From Cystobasidiopsis lactophilus (taxonomy: Eukaryota > Basidiomycota > Agaricostilbomycetes > Agaricostilbales > Chionosphaeraceae), in contig BCIO01000005.1 in assembly GCA_001599975.1 (NCBI GenBank), positions 1,364,001 through 1,428,000 of the forward strand: DNA of 64,000 bases, in the 5' to 3' direction. Under the pieces are notes generated by a model. That model had not been told where the DNA came from. It searched no databases and worked only from the letters and a program-made list of their open reading frames with translations. The position numbers were made by a program, and so were the translations under genes. This document shows, one piece after another, positions 1 through 10,032 of the stretch (the stretch's first letter is position 1; the number at the start of each line of letters is the position of its first letter).

Positions 1-155
1 AGCATTGACTGCGATTGCAGCGCAGCCAAGACTCTCCAGGAGACAGGAACTGGCTCAGACATCATAGTAGAAGCAACCACGAGCAGAACCCAAGCCAAAC
101 TGCGCGACAAGGCGAGGCAAGTCGGGTTGGCTTTGAGCAACGACATTTTCCAAAC

Positions 156-2610
156 ATGCCTCGAGCGTACCAGAAGAAAGGCAAGCGCAACAAGGACGGC
201 ATCAGCACGGCCAAGGAGGACGAGGAGCCGAAAGCCAAGCGGGTCAAGCCGAGTTTGCCAGAGCCCGTGTTGGAGGGAGCGGCGCAAGAAGAGCAGAGCG
301 AATGGCCAGAGCTGGATCCTGACAACAAGGCTTACTGTGCGTCGTCGCCTGGCCTTAGCTGATAACACAGCTGACTCGAACGCGGTTCTCACAGGGCTGC
401 AAATCAACCAGCAAATCATCGAGCTCGAGACGCTGGGAGTGGGCGAGGAGGAGGACGAGGAGGATGGTGAGCAATTTTTGACAGGTCGATAAAACTTTTC
501 GGGCCGCATCTCATTTCACGTCTGAAGAGCGCAAACTGCTCATCAAGAGGGCCTTGATGGAATTGGCCGGCCACGAGCTCGAGCTGGCCACCGACCCCGA
601 GGCGTCCGTTATTATGGAGCGCTTGCTGCACACCATGGACGACTTTGCCCGCCGCGTCCTTGCTGATCGTTTCACTGGCCTGTAGGTGAACTTGACTTTA
701 ACTCAGTGAGGTTATTCAATGCAAAGGAACCCTGCAGATACGTCAAGCTGGCCCAGCATCAGTTCGCCTCGCATGTTGTCGAAACGCTGTTCAATCTGGG
801 CGCCGAGACCATTGACAGAGAGGTGCGTTTAATTGAATCCCACTGATCCTACCAAGGATAGGTTCTCATTCACTGCACAGACCAGAGACATCATCGCATC
901 GGGCCCAGCAGCCGGCGCCGACACGCAGCTCTTGCCCACCATGACCGAATTGCTGCTCGCCGCCACCACCGAGCTCTCCACGGCCACCTCCACGCTGATC
1001 TACCACGTCTACGGCTCCCACTCCCTCCGCGCCGCCTTGGCTTTGCTGGCTGGCAAGACCTCCCAGTTCCGGCAGGCCAACAGCAGCAAGAAGTCGAAGA
1101 AGTTCAAGGCGCACCAAAAGCCCATGAAGAACCTGTTTGCCGCTCCTCAAGAGTCGGACAAAGGCAAGGAGAGGGCGTTGCAGGTGCCAAAGTCGTTCCA
1201 GAAGGCCTTGGTCGAGCTATTCGAGGCGGTGGATTCCGGATTGGGCAGCGCGGAAGGCGTGAGGCAGGCGGCTTCGAATGAAGTGGCTACCAATGTGGTT
1301 CAGGTGGGTTGCGCATCACCTCTCGAGTCGAACCGCGACTAGCTTAATAACCTCGACCTACAGCTGGCGCTCGAGGTCGAAGGCGAATTAGGACGCAGCG
1401 ACTCGCCAGGCTCTATCTTGGACCGACTGCTCAACGGCTTGATCACCGATCTGGACGCTGGCCGGAACGAGTTTGAGCGCAGCGACTTTCTCGAGTCCAT
1501 GCTCCGCTCGCCCTCGGCTTCGCACACCGTCGAGACCATGCTCTCCGCCTCGGTCATGAGCGACCGGCTGTTCGCCGCTTTCTGGCAGACCTACTTTGCC
1601 GGCCGCCTGGCGAAGATGGCCACCCACCCCACGATCAACTTTAGCTGCACGGCCGCCATCAAGCGCTTGAGCGCGCCGGCCTTGGAAGAGGTCGTGGCTA
1701 GCTTTCAGTCGGAAAGTATTGGCAAGGAGCTACTGGGTGAGTCTGCTCTCCCGCGTAGAGCGACAGTTCTGAGGCGGGCGACCGACCACAGAGACCGCGC
1801 GCACTGGCCCACTACAAGCTCTCTTAGAACGCGCCAGTCATTTGGGATCTGGGCTATCAGAGACGGTCCAGATGCTGGCCGACACTTTCGAAGTCAAGAG
1901 CAGCAAAAGCGGACCTTTGCTAGCTTGCGCTCTGCAGCTCTCTCCAGCTTCCGTGAGCGCTTGCCCTCTTCTCTTAGGCTACACTAATACTTGTTGCTAT
2001 CGTCTCACAGAAGATCAAGTCCTCCTCGAGCTATTATCAAACTCAAGGCTCCTTCCTCCTCCAATCGTGGTTGAAGCTGCCGGCGCCGCACAATGCTCTG
2101 CCGCTAGACTCTATCACAGCCCAGCCGGTCGAGACGTTGTTGGACATGGCCAAGTCTCCCATCGCGTGCCCAATACTGGAAGCGGCCGTTTCAGCGCCGA
2201 CAGTACCGGCCAAGGCCAGGCGCGGCTTGCTCCTCAAATTTATTGGCCACTACCACACCTTGGCGGACGACAAGCAAGGAAGCCGGTTGGCAGATGCGTG
2301 TTGGGCAGCTTCGGATGTTTATCTTAAGGTGTGTAGCGTTCACCACCATTGAACGGGGATTCTTACATTTTTATCTCGCAACACGCAGGACAAAATCGCG
2401 CTTTCGTTGGCGGAGCAGCAGAACTTCCTGGTCTCGTCCCGGTTTGGCTCGTTCTTCCTCCGAAAACTCTTCTTGCCGATGCACCAGCGCAAGAACGACG
2501 AGTGGCGCGCCAAGATGCTGTCGATTGATCAAGACGCCAAGCAGCGGGTGGCGTCGGCCAAGGTTGCTGCCTCAAAGCCGGATGCGATCGATGCTATCTT
2601 CAGTGCTTAA
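156..2610 (+). CDS. NOP9: Nucleolar Pumilio-repeat protein NOP9, 40S ribosome biogenesis
   Basis: Nine exons can be read: 156-336, 395-466, 528-681, 738-822, 881-1303, 1364-1736, 1792-1952, 2011-2328 and 2389-2610. The product starts MPRAYQKKGKRNKDG, a basic N-terminus like that of fungal NOP9, followed by an acidic linker and then Puf-like helical repeats (for example the LATDPEASVIMERLLHTMDD stretch from exon 3 and KLAQHQFASHVVETLFNLGA from exon 4). NOP9 binds the 18S rRNA precursor in the nucleolus and is needed for small-subunit maturation. The third exon start (528) was chosen because the nearer acceptor at 484 leads into a stop; the chosen intron is 61 nt. The tail ends SKPDAIDAIFSA. 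The identity rests on the order of recognisable blocks and is firm; the exact edges of exons 3 and 7 are less so. Confidence 0.9.
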
Positions 2611-2802
2611 GCTTTGTCGCTTTGTTGCAATGAGCTCTATGGAGAGGTTTCCCTGGGGCCTCATTTTTAGGTTACAAATTTCCCAAAACGCAAAATCCCG
2701 CGAATGATAAAATGCTGTTGGTTGGTTGTGTGAAGGTGGTTGAATCGTGTTTAAAAGGAGTGTTGAACAGATGCAAGCAAGGCTTTATGAGCATATTTGG
2801 GC

Positions 2803-5800
2803 TCAGCAAAGCGCCAGATCTGAGTTAGAACATGAGCCTCGGTCTGCCTCGGAGATCAGAATGAAACGCACGAAGTTGATAGCCACTGCAATCAAGAAGA
2901 TGGCGCAAAGGACAGTAGGGCCAATGCGATCGTCGTAGTGCATGGCGTAGCGTTGCCTGTAAAGGACGGCTTTTCAACGCGAGCTGAATATAAATCAGGT
3001 GAATCGCGCCTACCTGATCTTAAGGGCACGCCACATGAACATGCCTCCGCTGTACAAGATGGCCAAGAGGGCAACGATGGTGAACGAAATGCCAGCGGCC
3101 AGGCCGATGGGATCGTCGGGCTTGGAAAAGTTCATCAGGCCAACACCGATGGCGGAGATGAGGACGCTGAATTCGATCCACGACTGACACAAGAGCATAA
3201 GTTCTTGCTCAAGAGAGCGGGAATGCGGCAATTTACCAAATATGTGCGCTCTGCAGAAAGTGACCTGTCAGCTGAGTCCACCATCATCAACCCAAATCAC
3301 TCACCATTGGCAAAGTAGACCTTGGGCTCGATGCGGACAGGCACAGACACCAGCTTACCACGAGGCGCAGTGAAGGAGCTGACGTAGTCAACTTGGCGCA
3401 CTGTGACATTCGAAGCGGTAGGGTCGGCAGCTTGGTCTCCTGCAGACGGATCTTCCCCGGTAACTTCGCCAGACTCGTACTTGTCTTTCATCAAGCGCTC
3501 CAAATTTTGAGGGGTGAGCTTGGGGAACGCGGCGTCGCCAGACGCATGGACTTTCGCCGTTACCGGCTTGGTGGTGAGGTGTTGACCGCTCTGGAGCTGG
3601 GCTTCCCTGAACTGCTTGGCTTCGGCAGCGGCAGCGCGCGCCTCGTCCGGCAGGCCAGCGGTGGCGTACTCGTCCTTCGCAATTTGGGTCGGGTTGTGCT
3701 CAGACGCATCGTCGTCATCATCGTCTGACAAGGGCTCGGCGTAGCCCGGCAAGGCGCCAAGCAAGGGCGAGTTCAGATCAGAATTCGAACCCTTGAGATT
3801 TGACTGCGAGGAGGTGTCGGACGTGGTGATCTTCGACGACGCAGGGCGGGAGATGATGGCCGCCTTCTTAGAGGCGACGGCGGGCTTGAGGATCGAGACG
3901 TCCATTTGAGGCAGCCAGAAGGGCACCAAGGGCACGCGAGTATCAAGCAAGGTGGCACACCCATGGATGAACTTGGAAAACTTGGGCACGGCTTCGACCT
4001 GCACGATGTCACTTAGCGAAGCGTTCGACCTTTGTGGACAAGAAGCCTACCAAATGAGACGAGACGAGCTCTTTAGCCCATTCTGGAGGCTCTTGGCCAG
4101 CCTGGGTCTGCAGCTTGACCTCCAGAACGCCGTAAGGGAAGCGGTGGATGTCCGACTCGGGCAGCTGGTTGAAGGGGAAGTCGACACCAATGTCCATGCG
4201 GCGCCAATTGTCTCCGGCTCGCTTTTTGCCGTCCCAGTTGTCTTCGCGGATCAGAGTGAGGTTGGTGTCGAGCGAGATGCGGACGCGGGCGTCGCCAGGC
4301 AGCTGGAAGGCGGTTCGGTTGTAGAACGTTCGCATGACGGGCACCAACTTCCTCTTGAGCACGCCTTCCTGCACTTCTTGGGACAATTTGATATTGCTGT
4401 CCACGTCGGATGCCCTCTTGGCCTTAGCGCGCGTCGCCTCGAAGAGGGGCTTCGGGTCGAGCCTGCCCGCCAAGAAGTCGTTGACCTGCGGCTCCTGAAG
4501 TGGGAAGCGGGCCTTGATGGACTTTTCGCCGGTCCAGTCTTCGCGATGGGTCTTGCGCTCCACGTAGATGGTCTTCGTGTTCATGCCGCCGTACCAGCGC
4601 AAGCGGACGGCCTGGGCGCCCTCCGACTTCTCCAAACGGCCCAAGTACAGGTCCAAGTCCTCGTTGTCAAAGTAGACGGAGGTGATGGCGGCGTCCTCGG
4701 GGTTGTACTCTTTCTTCTCGTCGAAGACTGCAACGAGGATCGGGTTTAACTCGGATGAGCTTCAGGATTGATCGTCACATACCCAAGACCGGCAGGTGCT
4801 TCAAGATAGCCAGCTTGAGGTTGCTGTAGCAAGACAGAGGTGGTCGGCGAGCGCCTATTGGACACGCCACAAGACAACCCGCAACTTACATCAAGTTGTC
4901 CGGATGAACCTAATTTGGCAAATGAGCGCGGAAATCTTGGCCCACACCGACAAGTGACCTACCCAGTACTTAGTGGTCTGGCGGATGAAGCCAGTCTGGT
5001 CGCCGCCGGCTGCGCTGTCGCCCTGAACGGGGTGACCACGGGTGCGAACCAAGTTGTACAGCTTGGACAGGTTGATGATCAGCTCGTCGTCTGTGAGGCA
5101 GTCTCAAGCATTGATCTTGAAAAAATGAAGGGGAGATCTGCTCACACTGCAAGCGATGGAACGGCAGCTTCTCCAAGTATTTCGAGATGAACTCGGTCTT
5201 GAGCGGGAAGCCGGTCATTTTCTATGAGCAAGGAGACATATGTCAGCTCCGGTGCTGACATTGGCAGCCCTTTAGAACTCACATCGTGTTTCTGAACAAA
5301 GTCAAATGGCAGATCGTTAGCGCCCACAACGCGCGCGAAGCTTAAAATCGTTTAGCCCACCTTGGTGATCTTTTGGAAGCCGGTGTAATTGATGGCCGTG
5401 TACTTGGCTGGAACGCGTACACAAAGATACCCAAGTTAGCGAGAAGTGTCAGAGGAAGGGGGAGGGCCATTTCCTCACAGATTTCATGCGTCTCCCAGAT
5501 GAGAGTCTCGAGGTCGGCCTCGATTTCGACGAACTTCCTCTCGGTCTCCTCAGCCTCTTCCTCCTCATCTTCGTCGCCAGGACCGTGCTCCTCGTCGCGG
5601 TACGCGGCCTCATCATCGTCGTCGTCGTGATGAGCGGCTTTGGCGGCCTCCTTGTCCATCAGGTCCTTGACCATGCCCTCGTACAGGTGCAGCTGGTCCC
5701 AGATGTCGGTGACGGTCGAGTCCTGGAACTTGTAGATCTTGGACAGCTCGTCGTTCAAGGAGCGCAGGAAGGCGGCCTCGTCCGCGTCGTCCCAGTCCTT

Positions 5801-5944
5801 GCCCGGCTTCTGGGGCGAGGTCGAGGCGGCGGCCTCGCTGGCGGGCCTCTTCTTCTTGAGCTGCTTCTTGAGCCCCGAGTAGTCAATGTATTTGCTCTCC
5901 CATTCCGGGTAGAGGTCCGACTTCAATCTTGCGCCAAACTTCAT
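2803..5944 (-). CDS. VTC4: Vacuolar transporter chaperone 4, polyphosphate polymerase
   Basis: The N-terminus is an SPX domain ([19 protein letters not shown], then a KKQLKKKRP lysine cluster) that senses inositol pyrophosphates. An acidic, Asp/Glu-rich linker follows, then the VTC catalytic tunnel domain, which makes polyphosphate from ATP. Tunnel motifs visible are [26 protein letters not shown] with IKARF, and [12 protein letters not shown]. These basic and acidic strands are the Vtc4 type rather than the inactive Vtc2/3 type. The C-terminus is a VTC1-like (DUF202) three-helix membrane module ([18 protein letters not shown], then two more helices ending [11 protein letters not shown]). The last exon joins after ALKIR with a GTAGGC donor near 3013, and the stop is at 2803-2805. 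The protein should sit in the vacuolar membrane and push polyphosphate into the lumen. Confidence 0.93.
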
Positions 5945-6136
5945 GCTGTGCTGTTGTTCAACAGGGGCTCCAGCGGCGACCGGGCTCGAAAGTTTGAAAG
6001 TTGGTCGATAGAGAAAGGATTTCGACGCCTTCTGCAGCTGCGGTACAGCTCACCGCTGAACGAGCTCGAAACGTGCGAGCGCAAGTTTGAACGAATTGGC
6101 CGCGGCCGTTTGGCGAGTCTAAGTCCCGGAATTTAT

Positions 6137-6166
6137 GTTCGACCGAATTTGAATGTTCGGTCGAAC
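6137..6166. repeat. Perfect 11-bp inverted repeat (hairpin)
   Basis: GTTCGACCGAA at 6137-6147 is followed, after an 8-nt spacer, by its exact reverse complement TTCGGTCGAAC at 6156-6166. It lies about 190 bp upstream of the VTC4 start codon. It could be a palindromic site for a dimeric regulator or one end of a small inverted-repeat element, because the same 11-mer recurs at 6850-6860. Confidence 0.75.
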
Positions 6167-6837
6167 GCTTGCACGGTTGCGACCAAGTCCAAAGAGAGTC
6201 CATACTGACAAGCAGCCCTTGGAGACCTCAAAGTGGCGTCGAGAATACGCTAGAGTGCTCGCAAAGCGCGTTTTGACACACAATTGTTGCCACTGCTTCC
6301 GCGTTATTTTCAAAGTTCAATGTCTGTTTTGTGCTTGCATCTGCTGTCCACTGTTCGAAGTGCCAGCAACCTTGCTATCACTGCCTGTGTCGTCTCCGGC
6401 TCACCAATGCTTGCGTCTCTGATGGATGGCGCGATTTGCAAGGCCTCCCGCCTGTCCTGCCTAGGCTTAACATGCTGACAAAACCATGACCCATGAGAGC
6501 GTCTGACTAATTTATACGTGCAGCTTTGTGCACAGCGTATCACGGAAATGCGGCTGGCTTGGATTGTGGCCTTTTATGGGAGATCGCTGGTCTTTAACTT
6601 GCCTTCTTATTCTGACTAACTTCTCCTCGCCCCAGAGCAACAGAACACCTTCATAACGCCGGCGTCTGACTCCCAAGCAAAAGCAAAGGCAGAAGAAGCA
6701 AGGATATGAGGATGGTTGGTGGCTTTAGGCCACATTTCAATATGGTAGAGGGGTTCGATGACTTTCAGAGGGGCAGCAAGATCGTCTGTAGTTCACTCTA
6801 GCTGCTGTCCCATCACTTGGTTATAATCGCAATGTTC

Positions 6838-6860
6838 ATTCGACCAAATGTTCGACCGAA
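6838..6860. repeat. Direct copies of the GTTCGACCGAA motif
   Basis: An exact copy of the 11-mer lies at 6850-6860. A degenerate one (ATTCGACCAAA) lies immediately before it, so two copies sit in tandem about 12 bp apart. The motif matches the hairpin arm at 6137-6147, some 700 bp away. No flanking target-site duplication could be made out by eye. Confidence 0.6.
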
Positions 6861-7104
6861 TGCAGTTTCGGTTGCAGTCGTTGGCGAGGCTCTCTAACCT
6901 TTTTACACGTGACTTGAATGATAGTGAGCGAGCTAGTTTGGGGTTGCTCGCTGTCAACGACTCGACTCGCTTGGTTGTGCGTGTCCCTCATGAATGTAGC
7001 CTGAGCTCAGACCTGCTGAACCATGGCTCAACAGCCAAAGACCCTTTGACAGGCACGAGAGCACCCCAACTGCGTCCCGCACCGCAACCGCAGCGACGTG
7101 GACG

Positions 7105-8002
7105 ATGCAGCAATCCACATCGCTGCCTACCAGCAGCACCCTCTCGAGCTCCTTCACGCAGCGCGCCAAGGCCGCACGCCGTCGCAGCATGCAGATGGCC
7201 AGGGGCGTCCAGGAGGCAAGTCGGAGAGAGGCTCTCCCCCTCATTTAGATGCCTTCTGCAGTCCTCTGATCGCACCTTGGCGCTGTGTCCAGGTGGCCGT
7301 TTACGAGAGGATCCACCCGGGCTACGACGATGGCTACTCGGAGGAGTCTGAGGACGACGAGGAAATGGAGGGTGAGCGAGCAACCATAGCCTCTGATGCG
7401 GTGACTCGGATCCTCAACTGTCAGCACCTGCTCTCACAGGCAGCGAGTCTGGCAGCAACGTGAGCGGCCAGCCACAAGCCAACGCTGGTGGAGGAAACCA
7501 GGTGGACGATATTGATATGGACGACCTGTCGGGCGCCGACGAGGACCAACCGCCGCCATCGTCGTCCGACAAGGGCAAAGGCAAGGCCTCCGCCGCCTCC
7601 TCGGCCGCCAGCACCTCTACCAGCGTCAGCCAAGTAGGCCAAGGGGGCGCTGTCGCCAAGCGGCCGGCCAAGCGCAGCAACAGCAGCACGGCCGAGGAGC
7701 GAGCTCGTCGACGGCGCGAGGACCGCAAGTACTCGCTTAACGCCCGCAAGCCCGTCATCCTCCTCCGCAAGGACTCTGGCTGGTCCTGGTCGCCGGCGTC
7801 GCAGTTCCCGTCCTACCTGCGCTCCGAGTACTTTCTCGCATCCTGCTCCACCTCGCCCAACTCGAACGACCTCGGCGCTGGCTGGACGATGAACCCCCCA
7901 GTGGGCGGCCAGAGCGACCTGATGGACGACGAGGAGGACTACCAGCCGCCTTGCGCCGAGATCTACGTCAGCGAGGAGGACGTGCGCCGCATCCTGCCCT
8001 GA
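7105..8002 (+). CDS. Unrecognised acidic/Ser-rich protein, probably nuclear
   Basis: I do not recognise this family. Three exons fit: 7105-7215, 7293-7371 and 7440-8002. The first intron has a GC donor (GAG then gcaagt) and a normal AG acceptor; the second is GT-AG. The N-terminus is Ser/Thr-rich with a basic stretch (QRAKAARRRSMQMARGVQE). An acidic patch follows (SEESEDDEEMEG), then a low-complexity Lys/Ala/Ser region with basic runs (AKRPAKRSN, ARRRREDRKYS). The most protein-like block is C-terminal: ARKPVILLRKDSGWSWSP, then an aromatic stretch FPSYLRSEYFLASC and a second acidic end finishing EEDVRRILP. The charge pattern suggests a nuclear protein, which is inference only. The start is tentative: the frame stays open upstream of 7105, so another 5' exon is possible. 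Confidence 0.6.
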
Positions 8003-8314
8003 AACCCCGCGCCCACCACCATCCCCAAGCCTCGCTTTTACGGTCCCATAACGCCCTCGCCATCTTCGTTCCACCCATTGTATCAAACTCTCATCTTCAA
8101 GAAACGCCTTCTGACTACCCTAGACCGCATTCGGCCGTCACCCATTTTCGCCACATCCATCCACCCTGTCCCGGCCTTCGTCTTCTCCGGACTTTGGACG
8201 CACCAGGGCAGGGCTGAGAATCATTGTATCATAGTCTCCTTCCTCGAATCGGAATTCAACGTAGACAAGCCTCACTCTCCGCGTTGATGGGTTGCCACCG
8301 AACTTCGACCAACA

Positions 8315-9578
8315 ATGGAGGGGGCTCGCGAGCAGCGCTTGGTTGACCATGCTATTTCGTCAATCCACACTCAAGTGGACTTCCTGGTTCGTGTTGGTGC
8401 CGCCATTAGTGATCCAGGCCACTTAGCGGGCAGATTCGAACAGGCCGAGCTTGGGAGGTTGTCGCCAGGCGATGTTGCTCTTATAAAGAGCAAGGTGGCC
8501 CACAACACCCTCGTCCGCACCAACTCGATGGCTTCCTCGGTCACCTCTCTGCAGCCTACAACTGCGGCTGCGGTGCCAGCACAGAGGGTTGTGCCGCCGC
8601 TGCCCGTTCGACAAATCTCGGCCCCAGCTCCTGCACCGCCTTCCAAGCAGGCTCGCGCGCTGTGGGACTACAACTCTGGCACTCCCGGTGCGTCTTGGAG
8701 TCTACTCTAGCATCTGTTAGATGCTTATAGTGTGAGGCGGATGGCACAGGCGACTTGCAATTCACCAAGGGAGCCATCATTGAAGTGATTGAGGAGACGT
8801 GCGTCGCTCGTCTCACTTTTGAAGGTCCCATTTCCAGGTGCTCATTGGAACATGGGTCGGCCACAGCAACGAGCAGTGGCACCGAGGCCGGTTGAACGGC
8901 ATGGAAGGGCTGTTTCCAACAAATCGCAAGTTGACCTTGCCCACTACATACTTGTGACTTTGCTCAAAGGATGGAGTACACTTGTCCAGATGTCGAAATG
9001 CTCTCGGATGTTGCTGTCCAGTCGCCGATCCCCAACAATCCCATCCCAGCGTCGACCTACTCCAACACCTCCCAGCCCGCTTATGCCCCTCAGCAGTCGG
9101 CTCCTTACTCCCAACAGCCCCAGCAGCAGCAGCAACAACCACCTTACATGTCGTCCTTGAACCACTCCATGTCCCAAACCTCCCTAAACTCTGAAAAGCC
9201 GCCCCAGCAGCAAGTTGGCTACTACAATCAGCCTGGCCCGCCACAGCAGCAGCCCATGTATCAGCAGCAGCAGATGCAAGGCCCTCAGCAGCCACCGCAG
9301 CCGCCTGCTAAGCGCTTCGGATTCGGTGGAGGTTCGTCTTCCGGTGGCGGCGGCATGAGGTGAGGAAGTCGGACCCTACCTGATCAGCCTCGGGTGCTGA
9401 TGTGTGCTTTATTTTCTTACAGCAACACACTCGCGCACAGCGCAGTTGGCGGGTAAGTGCTGATTGTTGTACTGCATAAAATCTCGAAACCTGATTTCGG
9501 CATTGGCCATCTTCTAACAGATTAGGCTTTGGCGCTGGCGCGGCTCTTGCTGGCGAGCTGGTTCACAGTATCTTCTAG
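8315..9578 (+). CDS. SH3-domain protein of the Lsb1/Pin3 type (actin/endocytosis)
   Basis: The N-terminal helix (VDHAISSIHTQVDFLV) precedes an SH3 domain whose pieces are ARALWDYNS, GDLQFTKGAIIEVIEETNEQ, WHRGRLNGMEGLFPTNHVE. A Gln/Pro-rich tail follows, and the end is GLGFGAGAALAGELVHSIF. The order (short helix, one SH3, Q/P-rich tail, Gly/Ala-rich end closing in -IF) matches Lsb1/Pin3-like proteins, which bind the Las17/WASP actin regulator. Splices giving a continuous SH3: donor after GAGAC (about 8797) to an acceptor at CACAG (8865), and a GC-AG intron (AATC then gcaagt, about 8928) to the ATGTCGAAATG exon. The first junction is odd: an exon ending at 8687 only stays in frame if the intron ends ...GTGTG at 8734, that is GT-TG. 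Two further introns lie near 9360 and 9452. Confidence 0.78.
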
Positions 9579-10032
9579 AGGCAAATACAAGGTGCGCGGC
9601 GTGGCTCAACTGCAAGCTCAGATTTTGGCTGACTTCGAGCCATCCGCCCTGACAGGCCCTGCTTAGATTTCGGTTCCCACGAGAATAAAGGACTATGGCT
9701 CTTCCATCCACTCGTTGTATAGAATTCCTCTCGCTTCGCTTGTCATTGTTCAACTTAGGTCGCGTTTCATCGAGGCTTGGTCTCCTCGGATCTTGCGCCA
9801 AGGGAGCAACTCGTTCGGACACTGCCTTGAACCTGAACAACGAACAGCTTCTTCACCGACCCTGATGAGCTCGACTCTCTGTCTTTCGTCACCGCCAAGA
9901 CCGAGAGCTGATAGGACTGCCGATCCCTCCCACGAGCTGGCTTTCCAAGCCGCCGGCGAAAAAAAATCGCGAATCGGCGTGCCCCTGCTTCACCCAGGTT
10001 GGCCTTGCACCATCCATTATTAGATCCCGACT
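9579..10032. other. Intergenic, nothing recognised
   Basis: This stretch between two plus-strand genes should hold the 3' end of the SH3 gene and the promoter of the glycosyltransferase. No coding exon, repeat or RNA gene was seen. A short A run precedes the next start codon. Confidence 0.5.

Larger units (their letters stand above)
5945..7104. other. 1.16-kb intergenic region between VTC4 and an unknown gene
   Basis: No convincing coding exon was seen. The region separates two divergently transcribed genes, so it should hold both promoters. It contains an 11-bp inverted repeat at 6137-6166, a third copy of the same 11-mer at 6850-6860, and one palindromic CACGTG at 6906-6911. An ATG at 7023 runs only nine codons and does not splice obviously into the gene downstream, so part of this stretch may be 5' leader of that gene. 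Confidence 0.6.

Noticed and set aside
127-492. Alternative frame at the start of NOP9 that reads through the second intron
   Set aside because: It gives a low-complexity basic peptide ending in a stop at 492, while the spliced reading continues into recognisable NOP9 sequence.
6906-6911. CACGTG as a Pho4-type site controlling VTC4
   Set aside because: A single palindrome about 960 bp from the VTC4 start is weak; it may serve the other gene or be chance.
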